In this document: one piece after another, positions 8,007 to 17,131 of the stretch
How the letters are laid out: every line of letters starts with the position of its first letter
How positions within the stretch are numbered: the stretch's first letter is position 1
Source: Klebsiella ornithinolytica NBRC 105727 = ATCC 31898
Lineage (GTDB): Bacteria; Pseudomonadota; Gammaproteobacteria; Enterobacterales; Enterobacteriaceae
Direction of reading: 5' to 3'
DNA: 64,000 nucleotides
NCBI RefSeq assembly: GCF_001598295.1
Contig: NZ_BCYR01000001.1
Span: 372,001-436,000, forward strand
The notes under the pieces: model-generated
Told to the model about the DNA's origin: nothing
Databases searched by the model: none
The model's input: the letters and a program-made list of their open reading frames with translations, nothing else
Program-made: the position numbers and the translations under genes

Positions 8007-8747
8007 ATGATTCAGGACAACCGCCCGGCCTGCTGGCCCGCACAGTTTCATCCCCAGCCGCTACCGCTGCTCTACTGCCCTGACCCGACGCTGGCTGAGC
8101 AGCCGCTGTTTGAACAGGCCCGCCGCGGCGATGCGGTGGCGCAGATCTGGCAGGCGCCGCAAGGACTGGTGGTGCCTGGCAGCTATCGCAAATTCAGTGA
8201 GCTCAGCGCCGTCAGCGCGCTTTTTTCCCGCCGCGGCTGGCCGGTGTGGCTTCGCCGCTCCGGCGGTGGACTGGTCCCGCAGGGCCCCGGGATTATCAAT
8301 CTCAGCCTCGCCTGGCCTATCGCGCAACCGCTGGGCGAAGCGGCAGAACCTATCTATCAGCAGCTCTGCGGGCTACTTCAGCGCACGCTGGCAACGTTTG
8401 GCGTCGGGAGTCACTATCAGGCGGTGACGGGATCATTTTGCGACGGGCGCTACAACCTGGCCTGCGGCGAGGGTGACCATGCCCGCAAAATTGTCGGTAC
8501 TGCCCAGTACTGGCGACCGCTGGCCGATGATCGAGGACATGTTGTCCTGGCGCATGCGGTGATTTTAGTGGATACCGATCTGATCGGCGCGCATCAGGCC
8601 GCGAACGATTTTGAAGCCCGCCTCAACAGTGGCCGGGTCTATCGTGCTGATAAAACCGTGACGCTGGCGCAGCTGCTGCCCGGCGAAACAGAGTTACTTC
8701 CCCGCTTTCACCAGGCGTTGGCGGAACAGCTGGCGCTGTTCAGCTGA
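8007..8747 (+). CDS. Lipoate-protein ligase A family protein (BPL/LPL domain)
   Basis: 246 residues with LplA-like features: a RRSGGGLVPQGPGIINLSL segment near residue 85-103, corresponding to RRxSGGGAVxHxxGxxN, and the lysine motif KIVGTAQYW near residue 160. These bind lipoyl- or octanoyl-AMP. The His of the RR-GGGxVxH motif is replaced by Gln. Canonical ligases attach lipoate to E2 subunits or GcvH; this short form without a C-terminal domain may be a ligase or transferase paralogue. The ATG at 8007 has a GGAG box. It ends overlapping the convergent LysR gene by 8 bp and probably forms an operon with the upstream transporter. Confidence 0.78.
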   Translation: MIQDNRPACWPAQFHPQPLPLLYCPDPTLAEQPLFEQARRGDAVAQIWQAPQGLVVPGSYRKFSELSAVSALFSRRGWPVWLRRSGGGLVPQGPGIINLSLAWPIAQPLGEAAEPIYQQLCGLLQRTLATFGVGSHYQAVTGSFCDGRYNLACGEGDHARKIVGTAQYWRPLADDRGHVVLAHAVILVDTDLIGAHQAANDFEARLNSGRVYRADKTVTLAQLLPGETELLPRFHQALAEQLALFS

Positions 8748-9663
8748 AGGTGTGCTTCAAATAGTGGCTGAATGTCTCTACCGCGCGTGATACGCGCGGT
8801 GCATAGGGGCGGATAACGTACAGATTTGGCGCGAAAACCTCGATCGGCCGCCAGCCAGGAAGCAACTCCTGCACCAGCCCACGGCCGATGGCCTCCCGGG
8901 CGCTGAAATCAGGCAGCAGCGCAATACCCAGCCCTGCCAGCACCGCATCACGAAGCGATTCGCTATTGTTGGTCGCGAAGGGGCCATGAACCTTGACACT
9001 CACCCGTTCGGCCGGTTGCTCGCTGGACTCGAACGTCCACTGCGGGCTTTGCGCCCCGCGCGGATAGGTCAGACACTGATGATGGCGCAACGTCTCCGGG
9101 GAATCCGGACGGCCAAAACGGCGGATATACTCTGCCGAGGCGACGATCAGCGTCGCCGTACTGCACAGCGGCCAGGCCACGTGGGTCTCCGGCAACGCTT
9201 CGCGGCGGCAGTGGCGTATCGCCAGGTCAAATCCCTCGCTGGCCAGGGATACCAGCCGGTCGGTCACCTCCAGCTGCAGTTGCAGCTGCGGGTGCTGGTG
9301 CAAAAATGGCGTAATCGCCGGTACCAGCTGTTGACGGGAAAAGGCGACCGGCGCCGTGACCCGTAGCGTTCCCCGCAGCGGCCCGCCTTCATCACAGGTA
9401 CCGGCAAAAATATCGCGCAGCTGTCCGAAAGGTTCGTTCAGCTCCGCCACCAGCCGCAGGCCATCCTCGCTGAGCGTCACATTCCGCGTCGTGCGATGCA
9501 CCAGCTTTTTGCCGGTAATCCGTTCCAGCTCGCTAATTTTCTGACTGATCGCCGACTTGCTGACCGCCAGTTTTTCCGCGGCGCGGGTATAGCTTTTTTG
9601 CTCTTCCAGCACCGTCAGCCAGTACAGATGGGTCCAGTAACTCTCCGGGCGAATCTCATTCAT
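8740..9663 (-). CDS. LysR family transcriptional regulator
   Basis: 307 residues. The N-terminal winged helix-turn-helix is clear (KSYTRAAEKLAVSKSAISQKISELE, residues about 23-47), followed by the substrate-binding domain from about residue 95. It resembles the LysR subgroup regulating oxidoreductase genes. It is divergent from the tautomerase gene at 9780, its most likely target, and overlaps the end of the lipoate-ligase-like gene. The effector is not predictable. Confidence 0.9.
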   Translation of the reverse strand: MNEIRPESYWTHLYWLTVLEEQKSYTRAAEKLAVSKSAISQKISELERITGKKLVHRTTRNVTLSEDGLRLVAELNEPFGQLRDIFAGTCDEGGPLRGTLRVTAPVAFSRQQLVPAITPFLHQHPQLQLQLEVTDRLVSLASEGFDLAIRHCRREALPETHVAWPLCSTATLIVASAEYIRRFGRPDSPETLRHHQCLTYPRGAQSPQWTFESSEQPAERVSVKVHGPFATNNSESLRDAVLAGLGIALLPDFSAREAIGRGLVQELLPGWRPIEVFAPNLYVIRPYAPRVSRAVETFSHYLKHTFS

Positions 9664-9667
9664 CTCG

Positions 9668-9689
9668 ATTGTTCACCTGTATAAACAAT
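9668..9689. promoter_or_regulatory. Candidate LysR operator between lysR-type gene and tautomerase gene
   Basis: ATTGTT-N10-AACAAT forms a perfect 6-bp inverted repeat just upstream of the LysR start codon and within the divergent promoter region. This is the usual position and general form of LysR-type operators. Confidence 0.45.
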
Positions 9690-9779
9690 GAATTCCACTA
9701 TAGCGGTTTTTGCCCGGCAGAACATGGATTAGCATCGCGGAAGTCAGCTTACCAACCGCGGAAGTAAGGAGTACCTGCC

Positions 9780-10169
9780 ATGCCGTTACTGATATTTGAT
9801 GTGATTGAAGGCCGTAGCGAACGCGAACTTAATACTCTGCTGGATGCCGCACATCGCGCGGTTATTCATGCGTTTAAAGTGCCGGAGCGCGATCGCTACC
9901 AGATTGTTCACGAAAACAAGGCCCACCATATGGTGATTGAGGATACCGGACTGGGATTCACGCGCAGCAACAAGCTGCTGGTCGTGCGGGTGTACACCAG
10001 CCCGCGCAGCGAAGAACAAAAGCAGCTCTTCTATGCCACCCTGCTCGCTGAGCTGCAGGAACATTGCGGACTCAGCGCTGATGACCTGATGATTTCCGTG
10101 ATCGGTAACCAGAAAGGCGACTGGAGTTTTGGCCGCGGCGTCGCCCAATATATGACCGGAGAGCTTTAA
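9780..10169 (+). CDS. Tautomerase family protein
   Basis: 129 residues beginning MPLLIFDVIEGRS. After Met removal the catalytic N-terminal proline of the 4-oxalocrotonate tautomerase/MIF superfamily would be exposed. The length of about 129 fits the fused two-repeat members (cis-CaaD/MSAD-like or YrdN-like). It carries VPERDRYQIV near residue 37, typical of the subfamily. It is divergent from the LysR gene and probably controlled by it. Such genes often lie beside LysR regulators and act on keto acids or dicarbonyls; the actual substrate is unknown. Confidence 0.85.
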   Translation: MPLLIFDVIEGRSERELNTLLDAAHRAVIHAFKVPERDRYQIVHENKAHHMVIEDTGLGFTRSNKLLVVRVYTSPRSEEQKQLFYATLLAELQEHCGLSADDLMISVIGNQKGDWSFGRGVAQYMTGEL

Positions 10170-10189
10170 CCTTCCCGGGCCCCGTGCCG

Positions 10190-10933
10190 TTATGCTTTCG
10201 GCGCGGCGGCCATCCGCATACGTGCCTTTTGCTCGATGTTTTCCAGCAGTTCCTGCACGTCATCCTCATCAATATCAAGGAACTGACCGTCGAGTAATGC
10301 GGCATGAATATCTTCACGAGTCACCGGGATCCCCAGCGGCACAACCTTGGGTTTGACCTCTTCAGCCGCCAGAGGGTGGGGATAGCGGCGCCCGACCAGG
10401 TTGTTGAAGATGATTGCCAGTAGCGCCAGCATCGCCGAATTTAGCAGTACCGGCGTCAGCACAAAGTGGTATCCCGCGCTGTGTACGCCCGCTCCGCCGA
10501 GGATAGCCGTCAGCGCAACGGCACCGCCGGGCGGATGCAGACAGCGGAGGAAGTACATGGCGGCGATAGCCAGTCCGGCTGCCAGACCACAGGCCAGGGC
10601 AAGCTGAGGCACCCACATCCCGACGGTAACACCGATCAACGCCGAAACCACATTCCCCCCGACGATTGACCACGGCTGCGCCAGCGGACTGCTCGGCACG
10701 CCGAACAGCAGCACTGCAGAGGCCCCCATCGGCGCAATAAACCACAGATTCATCTCACCCAGCAGCCAGTGGCTGAACATACTGGTGACGGCCAGCCCCG
10801 TACCGGCACCTATCGAGCCGAGGAGGATATGTTTTCGGGCAACGGGCAGAGCATGCGGCTTTAATCGGCCAAGAAAAATGCGGACCCGCGAAAACAGTGC
10901 GGTCGGTAAAACGCTTAACATCGAACGGCTCAC
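10190..10933 (-). CDS. HPP family integral membrane protein
   Basis: 247 residues with about four to five membrane helices (residues 35-175) and the family signature LHPPGGAVALTAILGG near residue 131. The C-terminal 70 residues are cytoplasmic and acidic (DGQFLDIDEDDVQELLENIE). HPP proteins are small membrane proteins; a plant member transports nitrite, but bacterial roles are mostly untested. The GTG at 10933 or the ATG at 10921 could be the start. It converges with the tautomerase gene and diverges from the adenosylhomocysteinase-like gene. Confidence 0.85.
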   Translation of the reverse strand: MSRSMLSVLPTALFSRVRIFLGRLKPHALPVARKHILLGSIGAGTGLAVTSMFSHWLLGEMNLWFIAPMGASAVLLFGVPSSPLAQPWSIVGGNVVSALIGVTVGMWVPQLALACGLAAGLAIAAMYFLRCLHPPGGAVALTAILGGAGVHSAGYHFVLTPVLLNSAMLALLAIIFNNLVGRRYPHPLAAEEVKPKVVPLGIPVTREDIHAALLDGQFLDIDEDDVQELLENIEQKARMRMAAAPKA

Positions 10934-11125
10934 TCACGTCATATAAATTACTTATATTTTATTTTCATTTTTTAACCATATTTTAACAACCATATCTTTC
11001 GAAGGGCTACTTCCCTCCCCCCTGAATTTAGCGATGCGCCGCCGTTATGTGATCCCGGGACACTACGTTAGAATCATTTCCCCACCGGGATTTAACCCAC
11101 TCTACGGATTGAAGGTCACAATACA

Positions 11126-12235
11126 GTGAATAATAAGACAAATTTAGTGAAAGACGTGGCATGGGCCAGCCAGAATATGCCGCGCACGCTGCGTCAGGTC
11201 GCCGCCCTTCCCGATCTGAGCCATGTCCGCCTGGCCTGCTGCATGCATCTGGATATGAAAATGATTCCGCTGGTGCAGGGGATACTGGAGAAAGGAGCGA
11301 AAGTCTTTCTGACCACCTGTAACCCCACCACCGTTCAGGACGACGTTGTCGCCTGGCTGGTAGAGCGCGGTGCACAAGCCTGCGCCTGGCGCGATATGAG
11401 CGATGCCGACTGGCAGCAGTCCTGGGAAAAAGCGATCGCCTGGGGCCCGACCCATCTGTGTGAAATGGGCGCCGATATCACCACCCTGCTGCACCAGCGC
11501 GGCGAATTTGGCAACATCGTCGCCGGTCTGGAAGCAACCGGCTCCGGCGTCAGCCGCCTGGGCGATATTCGTCCCGGCTACCCTATCTTTAACTGGGACG
11601 ATCTCCCGGTTAAAGAGGGACTGCATAACCGCCATATGGTGGGTCTCACGGCCTGGCACACCTTCTTCCAGACGACTCACCTGACGCTGCATGAGAAGAA
11701 AGTGCTGGTCATTGGCTACGGTCTGGTGGGACAAGGCGTTGCCGCCGCAGCAAAAGCCTTTGGCGGACAGGTGATGGTGGCAGAGATCGATCCCGCCCGT
11801 CGCCTGCAGGCGGCCTACGATGGCTGGCATGTTGTTGATTTACAGGATGCCATCGCCTCGGCAGATGTTGTCGCTACGGCAACCGGTGCGAAAAAAGTGG
11901 TCAATAGTACGGCGCTGGATAACGCCAAAGATGGCGTCTTTATTCTCAATGTCGGCCACGTTGCGGAAGAGATCGACTGCGGCTACCTGCGTCACTTCAG
12001 CCACGATGAGGTGATGCCGTATATTAATGCGTACCGGGTGGGCGATAAAACCGTCTACCTGATGGCCAACGGCTCAATGCTGAACCTGACTGCGGGATTT
12101 GGTGACAGCCTGAACGCCTTTGACGTAACCCTAGCCGTCATGGCCAGCGGGATTCATCACATCGTCACGGACGGCATGAACGCGGAAGCGAATGTCTATC
12201 TGCTGCCGCAGAGCGTATGGCAAAAAGCGCTGTAA
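11126..12235 (+). CDS. Adenosylhomocysteinase-like protein (SAHH family paralogue)
   Basis: 369 residues, shorter than true SAH hydrolases (about 430). The NAD domain is clear: VLVIGYGLVGQGVAAAAKAFG near residue 194, then NVGHVAEEIDCGYL and MANGSMLNLTAGFG. The N-terminal domain keeps CMHLDMKM and CNPTTVQDDV. By eye alignment, several catalytic positions differ from true SAHH: the DDGGD motif reads CEMGAD, the KSKFDN motif reads KEGLHN (Asp to His) and EETTTG reads LEATGSG. The conserved NAD-loop His is kept. The C-terminal HYRY-type tail is missing. It may act on another nucleoside thioether or bind NAD without SAHH activity. The start is a GTG. Confidence 0.82.
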   Translation: MNNKTNLVKDVAWASQNMPRTLRQVAALPDLSHVRLACCMHLDMKMIPLVQGILEKGAKVFLTTCNPTTVQDDVVAWLVERGAQACAWRDMSDADWQQSWEKAIAWGPTHLCEMGADITTLLHQRGEFGNIVAGLEATGSGVSRLGDIRPGYPIFNWDDLPVKEGLHNRHMVGLTAWHTFFQTTHLTLHEKKVLVIGYGLVGQGVAAAAKAFGGQVMVAEIDPARRLQAAYDGWHVVDLQDAIASADVVATATGAKKVVNSTALDNAKDGVFILNVGHVAEEIDCGYLRHFSHDEVMPYINAYRVGDKTVYLMANGSMLNLTAGFGDSLNAFDVTLAVMASGIHHIVTDGMNAEANVYLLPQSVWQKAL

Positions 12236-12241
12236 ATCCGC

Positions 12242-12273
12242 AAAAATTCAGGGCGACGGCCGTCGCCCTGAAT
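12242..12273 (-). terminator. Terminator of cobT, perfect 28-bp palindrome
   Basis: ATTCAGGGCGACGG and CCGTCGCCCTGAAT form a perfect 14-bp inverted repeat (12246-12273). On the minus strand it is followed by a run of five T, so it suits cobT best. It lies between convergent genes and may also stop the plus-strand gene. Confidence 0.8.
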
Positions 12274-12278
12274 CTGGC

Positions 12279-13340
12279 TTAGCGGCTTTCCGGCAGCACG
12301 ATATTACTCTCCGCCAGGGTGCCCATTTCGTTAAATACGGTGCACGCCGCCTGCACAAGATGCATCGCCAGCGCGGCACCGCTCCCCTCTCCCAGCCGCA
12401 TATCCATATCCAGATAGGGCTTCAGCTGCAGATGTTCCAGCGCAATACGCGCCCCTTTTTCCGCCGACAGATGTGAAGGGATCAGATACGAATGCACGCC
12501 TGGAGCCAGACGGCAGGCTGCCAGTGCGGAGGCATAGGAGAGGAAACCGTCCAGCACAACCGGCAGTCCGCAGGAGGCGGCGCCCAGCATCACGCCGGTC
12601 ATCCCCACCAAATCAAATCCGCCGACTTTCGCCAGCACGTCAAGACCATCGTCGGCCTGCGGCTGATTCACAGCAATCGCCCGACGGACGACATCGGCTT
12701 TGTGTCCCAACTGCGAGACCGGCAGGTTAGCGCCGATGCCCACCACATCCTGCGCGTCGTTCCCGGTAAGAACGCTGACGACCGCCGCCGCCGGCGTGGT
12801 GTTCGCCATCCCCAGTTCGCCAACGCCGAACACGCGTACGCCCTGCGACGCCAGTTCTCGCGTATAGCGAATGCTGGCCAGCAGCAGCGCCGTCGCCTGT
12901 TCCCGGCTCATTGCCGCCGTGCGGGCAATATTACCGCTGCCGCGCGCCACTCTCATATCCACCAGCCCAGGGATCGGATCCGCGTCGATACCGGCATCGA
13001 CTACATGCACCTGCGCGCCCGCCTGGGCCGCCAGCACGCAGACGCCGGTATTCTTGCGGGTCATGTTTATCGCCTGAATCGCCGTAACGGCCTGCAGCGA
13101 GATCGCCACCCCTTCGTGCCAGACGCCGTGATCGGCGCACATCACCACAATGGCTTTTTCCGCCAGCTGCAGCTGTCCCTGCAGCCCTGGCATTCCGGCC
13201 AGCTGTACTGCCAGCGCCTCCAGTCGTCCCAGACTGCCCGGTGGTTTCAATAACCCATCCAGATGTTGTTGCGCCTGAGCCATCGCCGCGCGGTCCGGCA
13301 GCGGAATGTCGGCGATGAAGGCCGAAAGATTGTCCATCAT
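12279..13340 (-). CDS. cobT: Nicotinate-nucleotide--dimethylbenzimidazole phosphoribosyltransferase
   Basis: 353 residues, close to the 350-360 of CobT. It transfers phosphoribose from nicotinate mononucleotide to 5,6-dimethylbenzimidazole in assembly of the cobalamin lower ligand. Motifs include [12 protein letters not shown] near residue 30, [10 protein letters not shown] near 65, [10 protein letters not shown] near 129, GIGANLP and, near the C terminus, [13 protein letters not shown] with the catalytic Glu. In E. coli cobT is also near yeeX, but here cobS and cobU are not adjacent. The start is one of two consecutive ATG codons. Confidence 0.95.
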   Translation of the reverse strand: MMDNLSAFIADIPLPDRAAMAQAQQHLDGLLKPPGSLGRLEALAVQLAGMPGLQGQLQLAEKAIVVMCADHGVWHEGVAISLQAVTAIQAINMTRKNTGVCVLAAQAGAQVHVVDAGIDADPIPGLVDMRVARGSGNIARTAAMSREQATALLLASIRYTRELASQGVRVFGVGELGMANTTPAAAVVSVLTGNDAQDVVGIGANLPVSQLGHKADVVRRAIAVNQPQADDGLDVLAKVGGFDLVGMTGVMLGAASCGLPVVLDGFLSYASALAACRLAPGVHSYLIPSHLSAEKGARIALEHLQLKPYLDMDMRLGEGSGAALAMHLVQAACTVFNEMGTLAESNIVLPESR

Positions 13341-13501
13341 GTTCCTCGTAGCACTTGCAGGTGATTTGCCATAGCCCGTCGTGAACGCCGTCGCGCATGA
13401 AAGCTGGCGTGACGCAGCGGTTCGCCACCGGGAGAAGGAGATAAATCAGAGAGGGGATAATTCCCGACGGCGAGAGCCGCCGCCGGGCAGGTACGATGCG
13501 A

Positions 13502-13825
13502 TTACTCTTCGACCTTCGCTTCGCCCATGACTTTCAGCTTTTTGGAAATGTCACGACGTTCTTTCGACAGTTCGGCATTTTTGATGATGTAGTCATCAAC
13601 ACGATCTTCGTAATCGCTTTTCATGCTGGCGATGATGCCCTGAATAGCTTCAACGCTCATGCCCGGTTTGATGTAGTCACTGAGGTTGTCCAGCAGCAGT
13701 ACGCGCTTCTGGTTATCACGGATCTTTTTCTCAACGTCCTGAATTTCACGCTGCAATTTGTTCTTACGACGATACAGACGAACAAACTCCAGTACGTCCT
13801 GGAAAGAAGGCTTAGTTGTTTCCAT
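13502..13825 (-). CDS. yeeX: YeeX, DUF496 family coiled-coil protein
   Basis: 107 residues nearly identical to E. coli YeeX, beginning [16 protein letters not shown]. It is almost wholly helical and charged, with heptad-like [17 protein letters not shown] and [13 protein letters not shown] stretches, so a coiled-coil or nucleic-acid-associated role is likely. Its function remains poorly defined. Only the last residues differ from E. coli. Confidence 0.93.
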   Translation of the reverse strand: METTKPSFQDVLEFVRLYRRKNKLQREIQDVEKKIRDNQKRVLLLDNLSDYIKPGMSVEAIQGIIASMKSDYEDRVDDYIIKNAELSKERRDISKKLKVMGEAKVEE

Positions 13826-13993
13826 TTTTACACCCCTAATATTTGAGATTCGGATTCGCTAAAGCGACTGCTATATAGGGCTAACATAACTGTTAGCAGC
13901 CGCGGATGACAATGTTTTTTCCTTTACGTTTATCATAACCCTAAATGCTGCTGAATCGAAGCAACCTGTGGGCAAATTGCGCGCATCTGGTTT

Positions 13994-15052
13994 TTATTTA
14001 CGCAAAGCCCGGCAGATTAAATTCGACAGCAGTTCAAGCTGGCGCGCCAGTTCTATCGTCAGCCAGACGTAGCCGTGGATCGGGGTTTCCGCCAGGCTAT
14101 CTCCCTGATGCTCTTTCATTAGTTCGCGCAGTTCGGCGACGATATCATTGAGTTTTTCCGTGTTGGCGCGAATCGGCTGCGGATTACCTTCATACAGCGC
14201 ATGCGCAATCGTCAGCAGCGTTTGCTGGGTCATCTGCTGGGTCTCGCGCAGCGTGTGGGCGTTCAGCATCACAAAATGGCCGGGACGCGAGCTCCAGTAT
14301 GCATTGATCTGCAGTTCCAGCATGCAGACCAGGTTACGACTCACGGTTTGAATAGCTTCAAAGATGGCTTTCTGGATATGGGTTTCTTTACTCGCCGGGG
14401 TAATCAGCCCGCGCATCTTCACCACATCGTTAAGCACTTTTTGCAGATGTTTTTCCAGCCGCGGTCTTTCCACCAGATTGGGGGAGAACCCGGCCTGATA
14501 AAGACGGTTGAAGGCGGTGACGTAATTTGCCATCTGGATTCGCCAGTGCAGGAACGCCCGCTGCGGCCAGATGCCGGTGAACAGCATGGCCAGCAGGGAA
14601 CCAAAGATAACATCGCCGCTTCGCCATAGCGCGGTGTGCATATCCCCTGGCGGCGCGCCCACCACCACCGCCAGCGTAATGCCGATGAGCAGCGCCTGAT
14701 ACGGTTTTTTCCCTAACGCCAGCCAGCCGCAGAGGAACATCGCCACCGCGCACCACAGCACCATGACGGGTAAGGAGATAAGCTCAAGCTTTAACGCCAC
14801 CAGCCCGAGCGCCGAGCCCAGGATAGTGCCGCCGATACGCTCAAAGGCGCGCGGTACGACGTTGCCCCAGAACGAAATCGGCCCCATCACCACCACCAGA
14901 GTGATCAGAGGCCACGTCCCTTCCGGTACATTCAGCAAACGAACCAGCAAAAAGGTAAGGACAAAGGCCAGAGCAATTCGAATACCATGCACCACGCGAT
15001 AGTGGCGATACAGACGGATTTCGAAAGGCTTAAGTGATTTATCAGCGCGCAC
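13994..15052 (-). CDS. yeeA: Inner membrane protein YeeA (FUSC/aromatic acid exporter-like)
   Basis: 352 residues from a GTG start (VRADKSLKPFEIRLYRHYR), the same length as E. coli YeeA; a longer frame to 15088 lacks conservation. The N-terminal half holds about six membrane helices (residues 20-165) and the C-terminal half is cytoplasmic, as in the FUSC family of AaeB-type efflux proteins. PISFWGNVVPRAFERIGGT near residue 60 is typical. An AGAGG box precedes the GTG. It lies in the conserved yeeX-yeeA-sbmC-dacD order. Confidence 0.92.
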   Translation of the reverse strand: MRADKSLKPFEIRLYRHYRVVHGIRIALAFVLTFLLVRLLNVPEGTWPLITLVVVMGPISFWGNVVPRAFERIGGTILGSALGLVALKLELISLPVMVLWCAVAMFLCGWLALGKKPYQALLIGITLAVVVGAPPGDMHTALWRSGDVIFGSLLAMLFTGIWPQRAFLHWRIQMANYVTAFNRLYQAGFSPNLVERPRLEKHLQKVLNDVVKMRGLITPASKETHIQKAIFEAIQTVSRNLVCMLELQINAYWSSRPGHFVMLNAHTLRETQQMTQQTLLTIAHALYEGNPQPIRANTEKLNDIVAELRELMKEHQGDSLAETPIHGYVWLTIELARQLELLSNLICRALRK

Positions 15053-15164
15053 AGACCTCTCCAGCAAGCAAACGGCGGCAGGAAGCAAAGGCCAATTGTA
15101 ACTGCTTTTTCAATGTAAGCAGTACGCTAATGTAAAAAACCTTGTCCACTGCAGGGGTAAGCGC

Positions 15165-15638
15165 TTATTTCGCCACCCGTTCCACCGCGACATACATTTC
15201 GATGTCCCAGTAACCGTCCTGATTGCCGTCGTTGAGATAGACCTCAAAACAGGGTTTTTCCGCCAGCCGATACGCCTTGCTCTGCACCAGGCTATTGAAG
15301 AACGCCAGCCACGGCGTCGAGAAGTCGTGATTTTCCACCCGCGCGCTGGCGACTGCATACTCTCCCCCGGCAATCTCAGTGAGAATAACCCCTTCGCTGT
15401 TGGGCGGAATGACGAAATCGTCTGCTACGGTGACCACCGTATCGCAGCGCAGCTTCTCCGGTGGAACCTGATCGGGATTGTCATAGTAAACGGCCACCCA
15501 CTCCTGTGCCGGAGTCTGACGGCCGCTGACCCACGCCATAAGCTGCTCAAAACCCTGTTTAACGGTCTGCTCCCAGGGCCCCACCATATGAAAACCGGCA
15601 ATGGTTCGTTTGCCGACGGACTTCACGCTGTAGTTCAT
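15165..15638 (-). CDS. sbmC: DNA gyrase inhibitor SbmC (GyrI)
   Basis: 157 residues, the same length as E. coli SbmC, with [20 protein letters not shown] near residue 14 and a closing CFEVYLNDG...[13 protein letters not shown]. GyrI binds gyrase and protects cells from gyrase poisons such as microcin B17. The ATG at 15638 preceded by GGAGG was chosen over longer open frame. E. coli sbmC is SOS-controlled; the best LexA-like match here is weak (15662-15677). Confidence 0.93.
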   Translation of the reverse strand: MNYSVKSVGKRTIAGFHMVGPWEQTVKQGFEQLMAWVSGRQTPAQEWVAVYYDNPDQVPPEKLRCDTVVTVADDFVIPPNSEGVILTEIAGGEYAVASARVENHDFSTPWLAFFNSLVQSKAYRLAEKPCFEVYLNDGNQDGYWDIEMYVAVERVAK

Positions 15639-15661
15639 ATTGCCTCCACCAGTGATAACAA

Positions 15662-15677
15662 CTGTATAAACGTACAT
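15662..15677. promoter_or_regulatory. Weak LexA-box-like sequence upstream of sbmC
   Basis: CTGTATAAACGTACAT matches the LexA box CTGTATATATATACAG at 12 of 16 positions, with the last base of the second arm wrong. It is listed because sbmC is an SOS gene in E. coli, and it lies 24 bases upstream of the start codon. Confidence 0.25.
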
Positions 15678-15754
15678 ATACTGTAGCCAGGTGATGCACA
15701 TCAGTATGTGCGCTGATTCACAGAGTGGCCAATGAAGGGGGGCGAAAAATGAGC

Positions 15755-15780
15755 AAAAAAAACGCCCCGTGCGGGGCGTT
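15755..15780 (-). terminator. Terminator of dacD
   Basis: AACGCCCC-GTGC-GGGGCGTT at 15761-15780 forms an 8-bp stem. On the minus strand it is followed by eight T, giving a textbook intrinsic terminator just past the dacD stop. Confidence 0.9.
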
Positions 15781-15784
15781 GCGG

Positions 15785-16957
15785 TTACAGCGCGTGATGC
15801 AGATAATCGCTCATCCGCGAGAACACCCCGCCCTTGCCGACGCTTTCCAGCGTCACCAGCGGCCAGTGAGCGACCACTTTGTCGCCGTCATAGAGTGAGA
15901 TTTCCCCGACCCGTTGATTTGCGGCAATTGGCGCCTCAAGATCTTTTTTATCCAGCACATATTTGGCTTTAATACGCGGCACTTCCGACTTCGGCAGCGC
16001 CAGCCAGAAATCCTGATCGGTACCCAGCTGGATTTGTTCTTTATCACCGTACCAGATACGTTCGCTGCCGACCTTTTTGCCCTTTTGCAGCACCTGAACG
16101 GTGTCGAAATTTTGCTGACCCCAGTGCAGCAGTTTTGCCGCCTGCTGTTCGCGCCCTTTCGGGCTATCGGCCCCCATCACTACGGCAATCAGGCGCCGCT
16201 GGCCGTCCACCGCGGAGGCAATCAGGTTAAAGCCGGCGCCGGAGGTATGCCCGGTCTTTAATCCATCAACATTCATGGTCTTATCCCACAGCAGCCCGTT
16301 CCGGTTCTGCTGGGTGATCCCGTTCCACGTCAGGCTTTTTTGGCTGTACATGTGATAAACGTCAGGCTCGCCGTGAATGATCGCCCGCGACAGCACCGCA
16401 AGATCGTACGCCGAGCTGTGTTGACCCGGCGCATCCAGGCCATGCACGGTTTCAAAGTGGGTATCCTGCAGATGCAGTTTTTTTACGTACTCATTCATCA
16501 TGGCCACGAACTGCGGCTGGCCGCCTGCGACATAATCAGCCAGCGCCACGCAGGCATCATTGCCGGAGTCGACGATGAGGCCGCGGCTTAAATCCCGGAC
16601 GCTGACCCGATCGCCGGCCTTAAGGAACATCAACGACGAGCCGTCAAAGACAGGGTTGCCTTTCGCCCAGGCGTCGCGGCCGACGGTCACAATATCGTCA
16701 AAGGAGATACGATGACTGTCGATGGCGCGATCGACGACGTATCCGGTCATGAGTTTGGTCAGGCTGGCAGGGTTGCGCTGCTGGTGTTCATTACCCGCAG
16801 TCAGGATCTGCCCGGTCGTGTAATCCATCAGTACCCAGGAGCCCGCCTGAATGGACGGTGGCGGCACGGTGACGGTGAAATCATTGGCAGCAAATGCGCA
16901 AGAAACGCTCGAAGCGAGCAAAGTTACAGCAATAAAAAAACGGCCTTTCAACGGCAT
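15785..16957 (-). CDS. dacD: D-alanyl-D-alanine carboxypeptidase DacD (PBP6b)
   Basis: 390 residues with a signal peptide (cleavage near AFA at 21-23), a peptidase S11 domain and a C-terminal PBP5-like beta domain ending in an amphipathic anchor helix ([13 protein letters not shown]). The active-site motifs are SLTK (65-68), SGN (131-133) and KTG (234-236). The enzyme trims the terminal D-Ala of peptidoglycan pentapeptides at the periplasmic face. Neighbours sbmC and sbcB match the E. coli dacD locus rather than dacA or dacC. Confidence 0.94.
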   Translation of the reverse strand: MPLKGRFFIAVTLLASSVSCAFAANDFTVTVPPPSIQAGSWVLMDYTTGQILTAGNEHQQRNPASLTKLMTGYVVDRAIDSHRISFDDIVTVGRDAWAKGNPVFDGSSLMFLKAGDRVSVRDLSRGLIVDSGNDACVALADYVAGGQPQFVAMMNEYVKKLHLQDTHFETVHGLDAPGQHSSAYDLAVLSRAIIHGEPDVYHMYSQKSLTWNGITQQNRNGLLWDKTMNVDGLKTGHTSGAGFNLIASAVDGQRRLIAVVMGADSPKGREQQAAKLLHWGQQNFDTVQVLQKGKKVGSERIWYGDKEQIQLGTDQDFWLALPKSEVPRIKAKYVLDKKDLEAPIAANQRVGEISLYDGDKVVAHWPLVTLESVGKGGVFSRMSDYLHHAL

Positions 16958-17131
16958 ATCCTCTAAATTGACAGATTCGCCGTCCTTTTTACGGAAGTTC
17001 TCCTTTCAAATCAGGGTTTAATTGCAAGAAAATATGACACGGCAAAAGCGCCGCGCAGCCAACGCCCTTCTGATGCCCAGGTAAATCGTTTACCATAACG
17101 GGTGCCAGCCACCATGGAAAATGAACAGATT

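Noticed and set aside
15662-15677. SOS box of sbmC
   Set aside because: Kept only as a weak site: the second arm is ACAT rather than ACAG, and four positions differ, so LexA control is not claimed.
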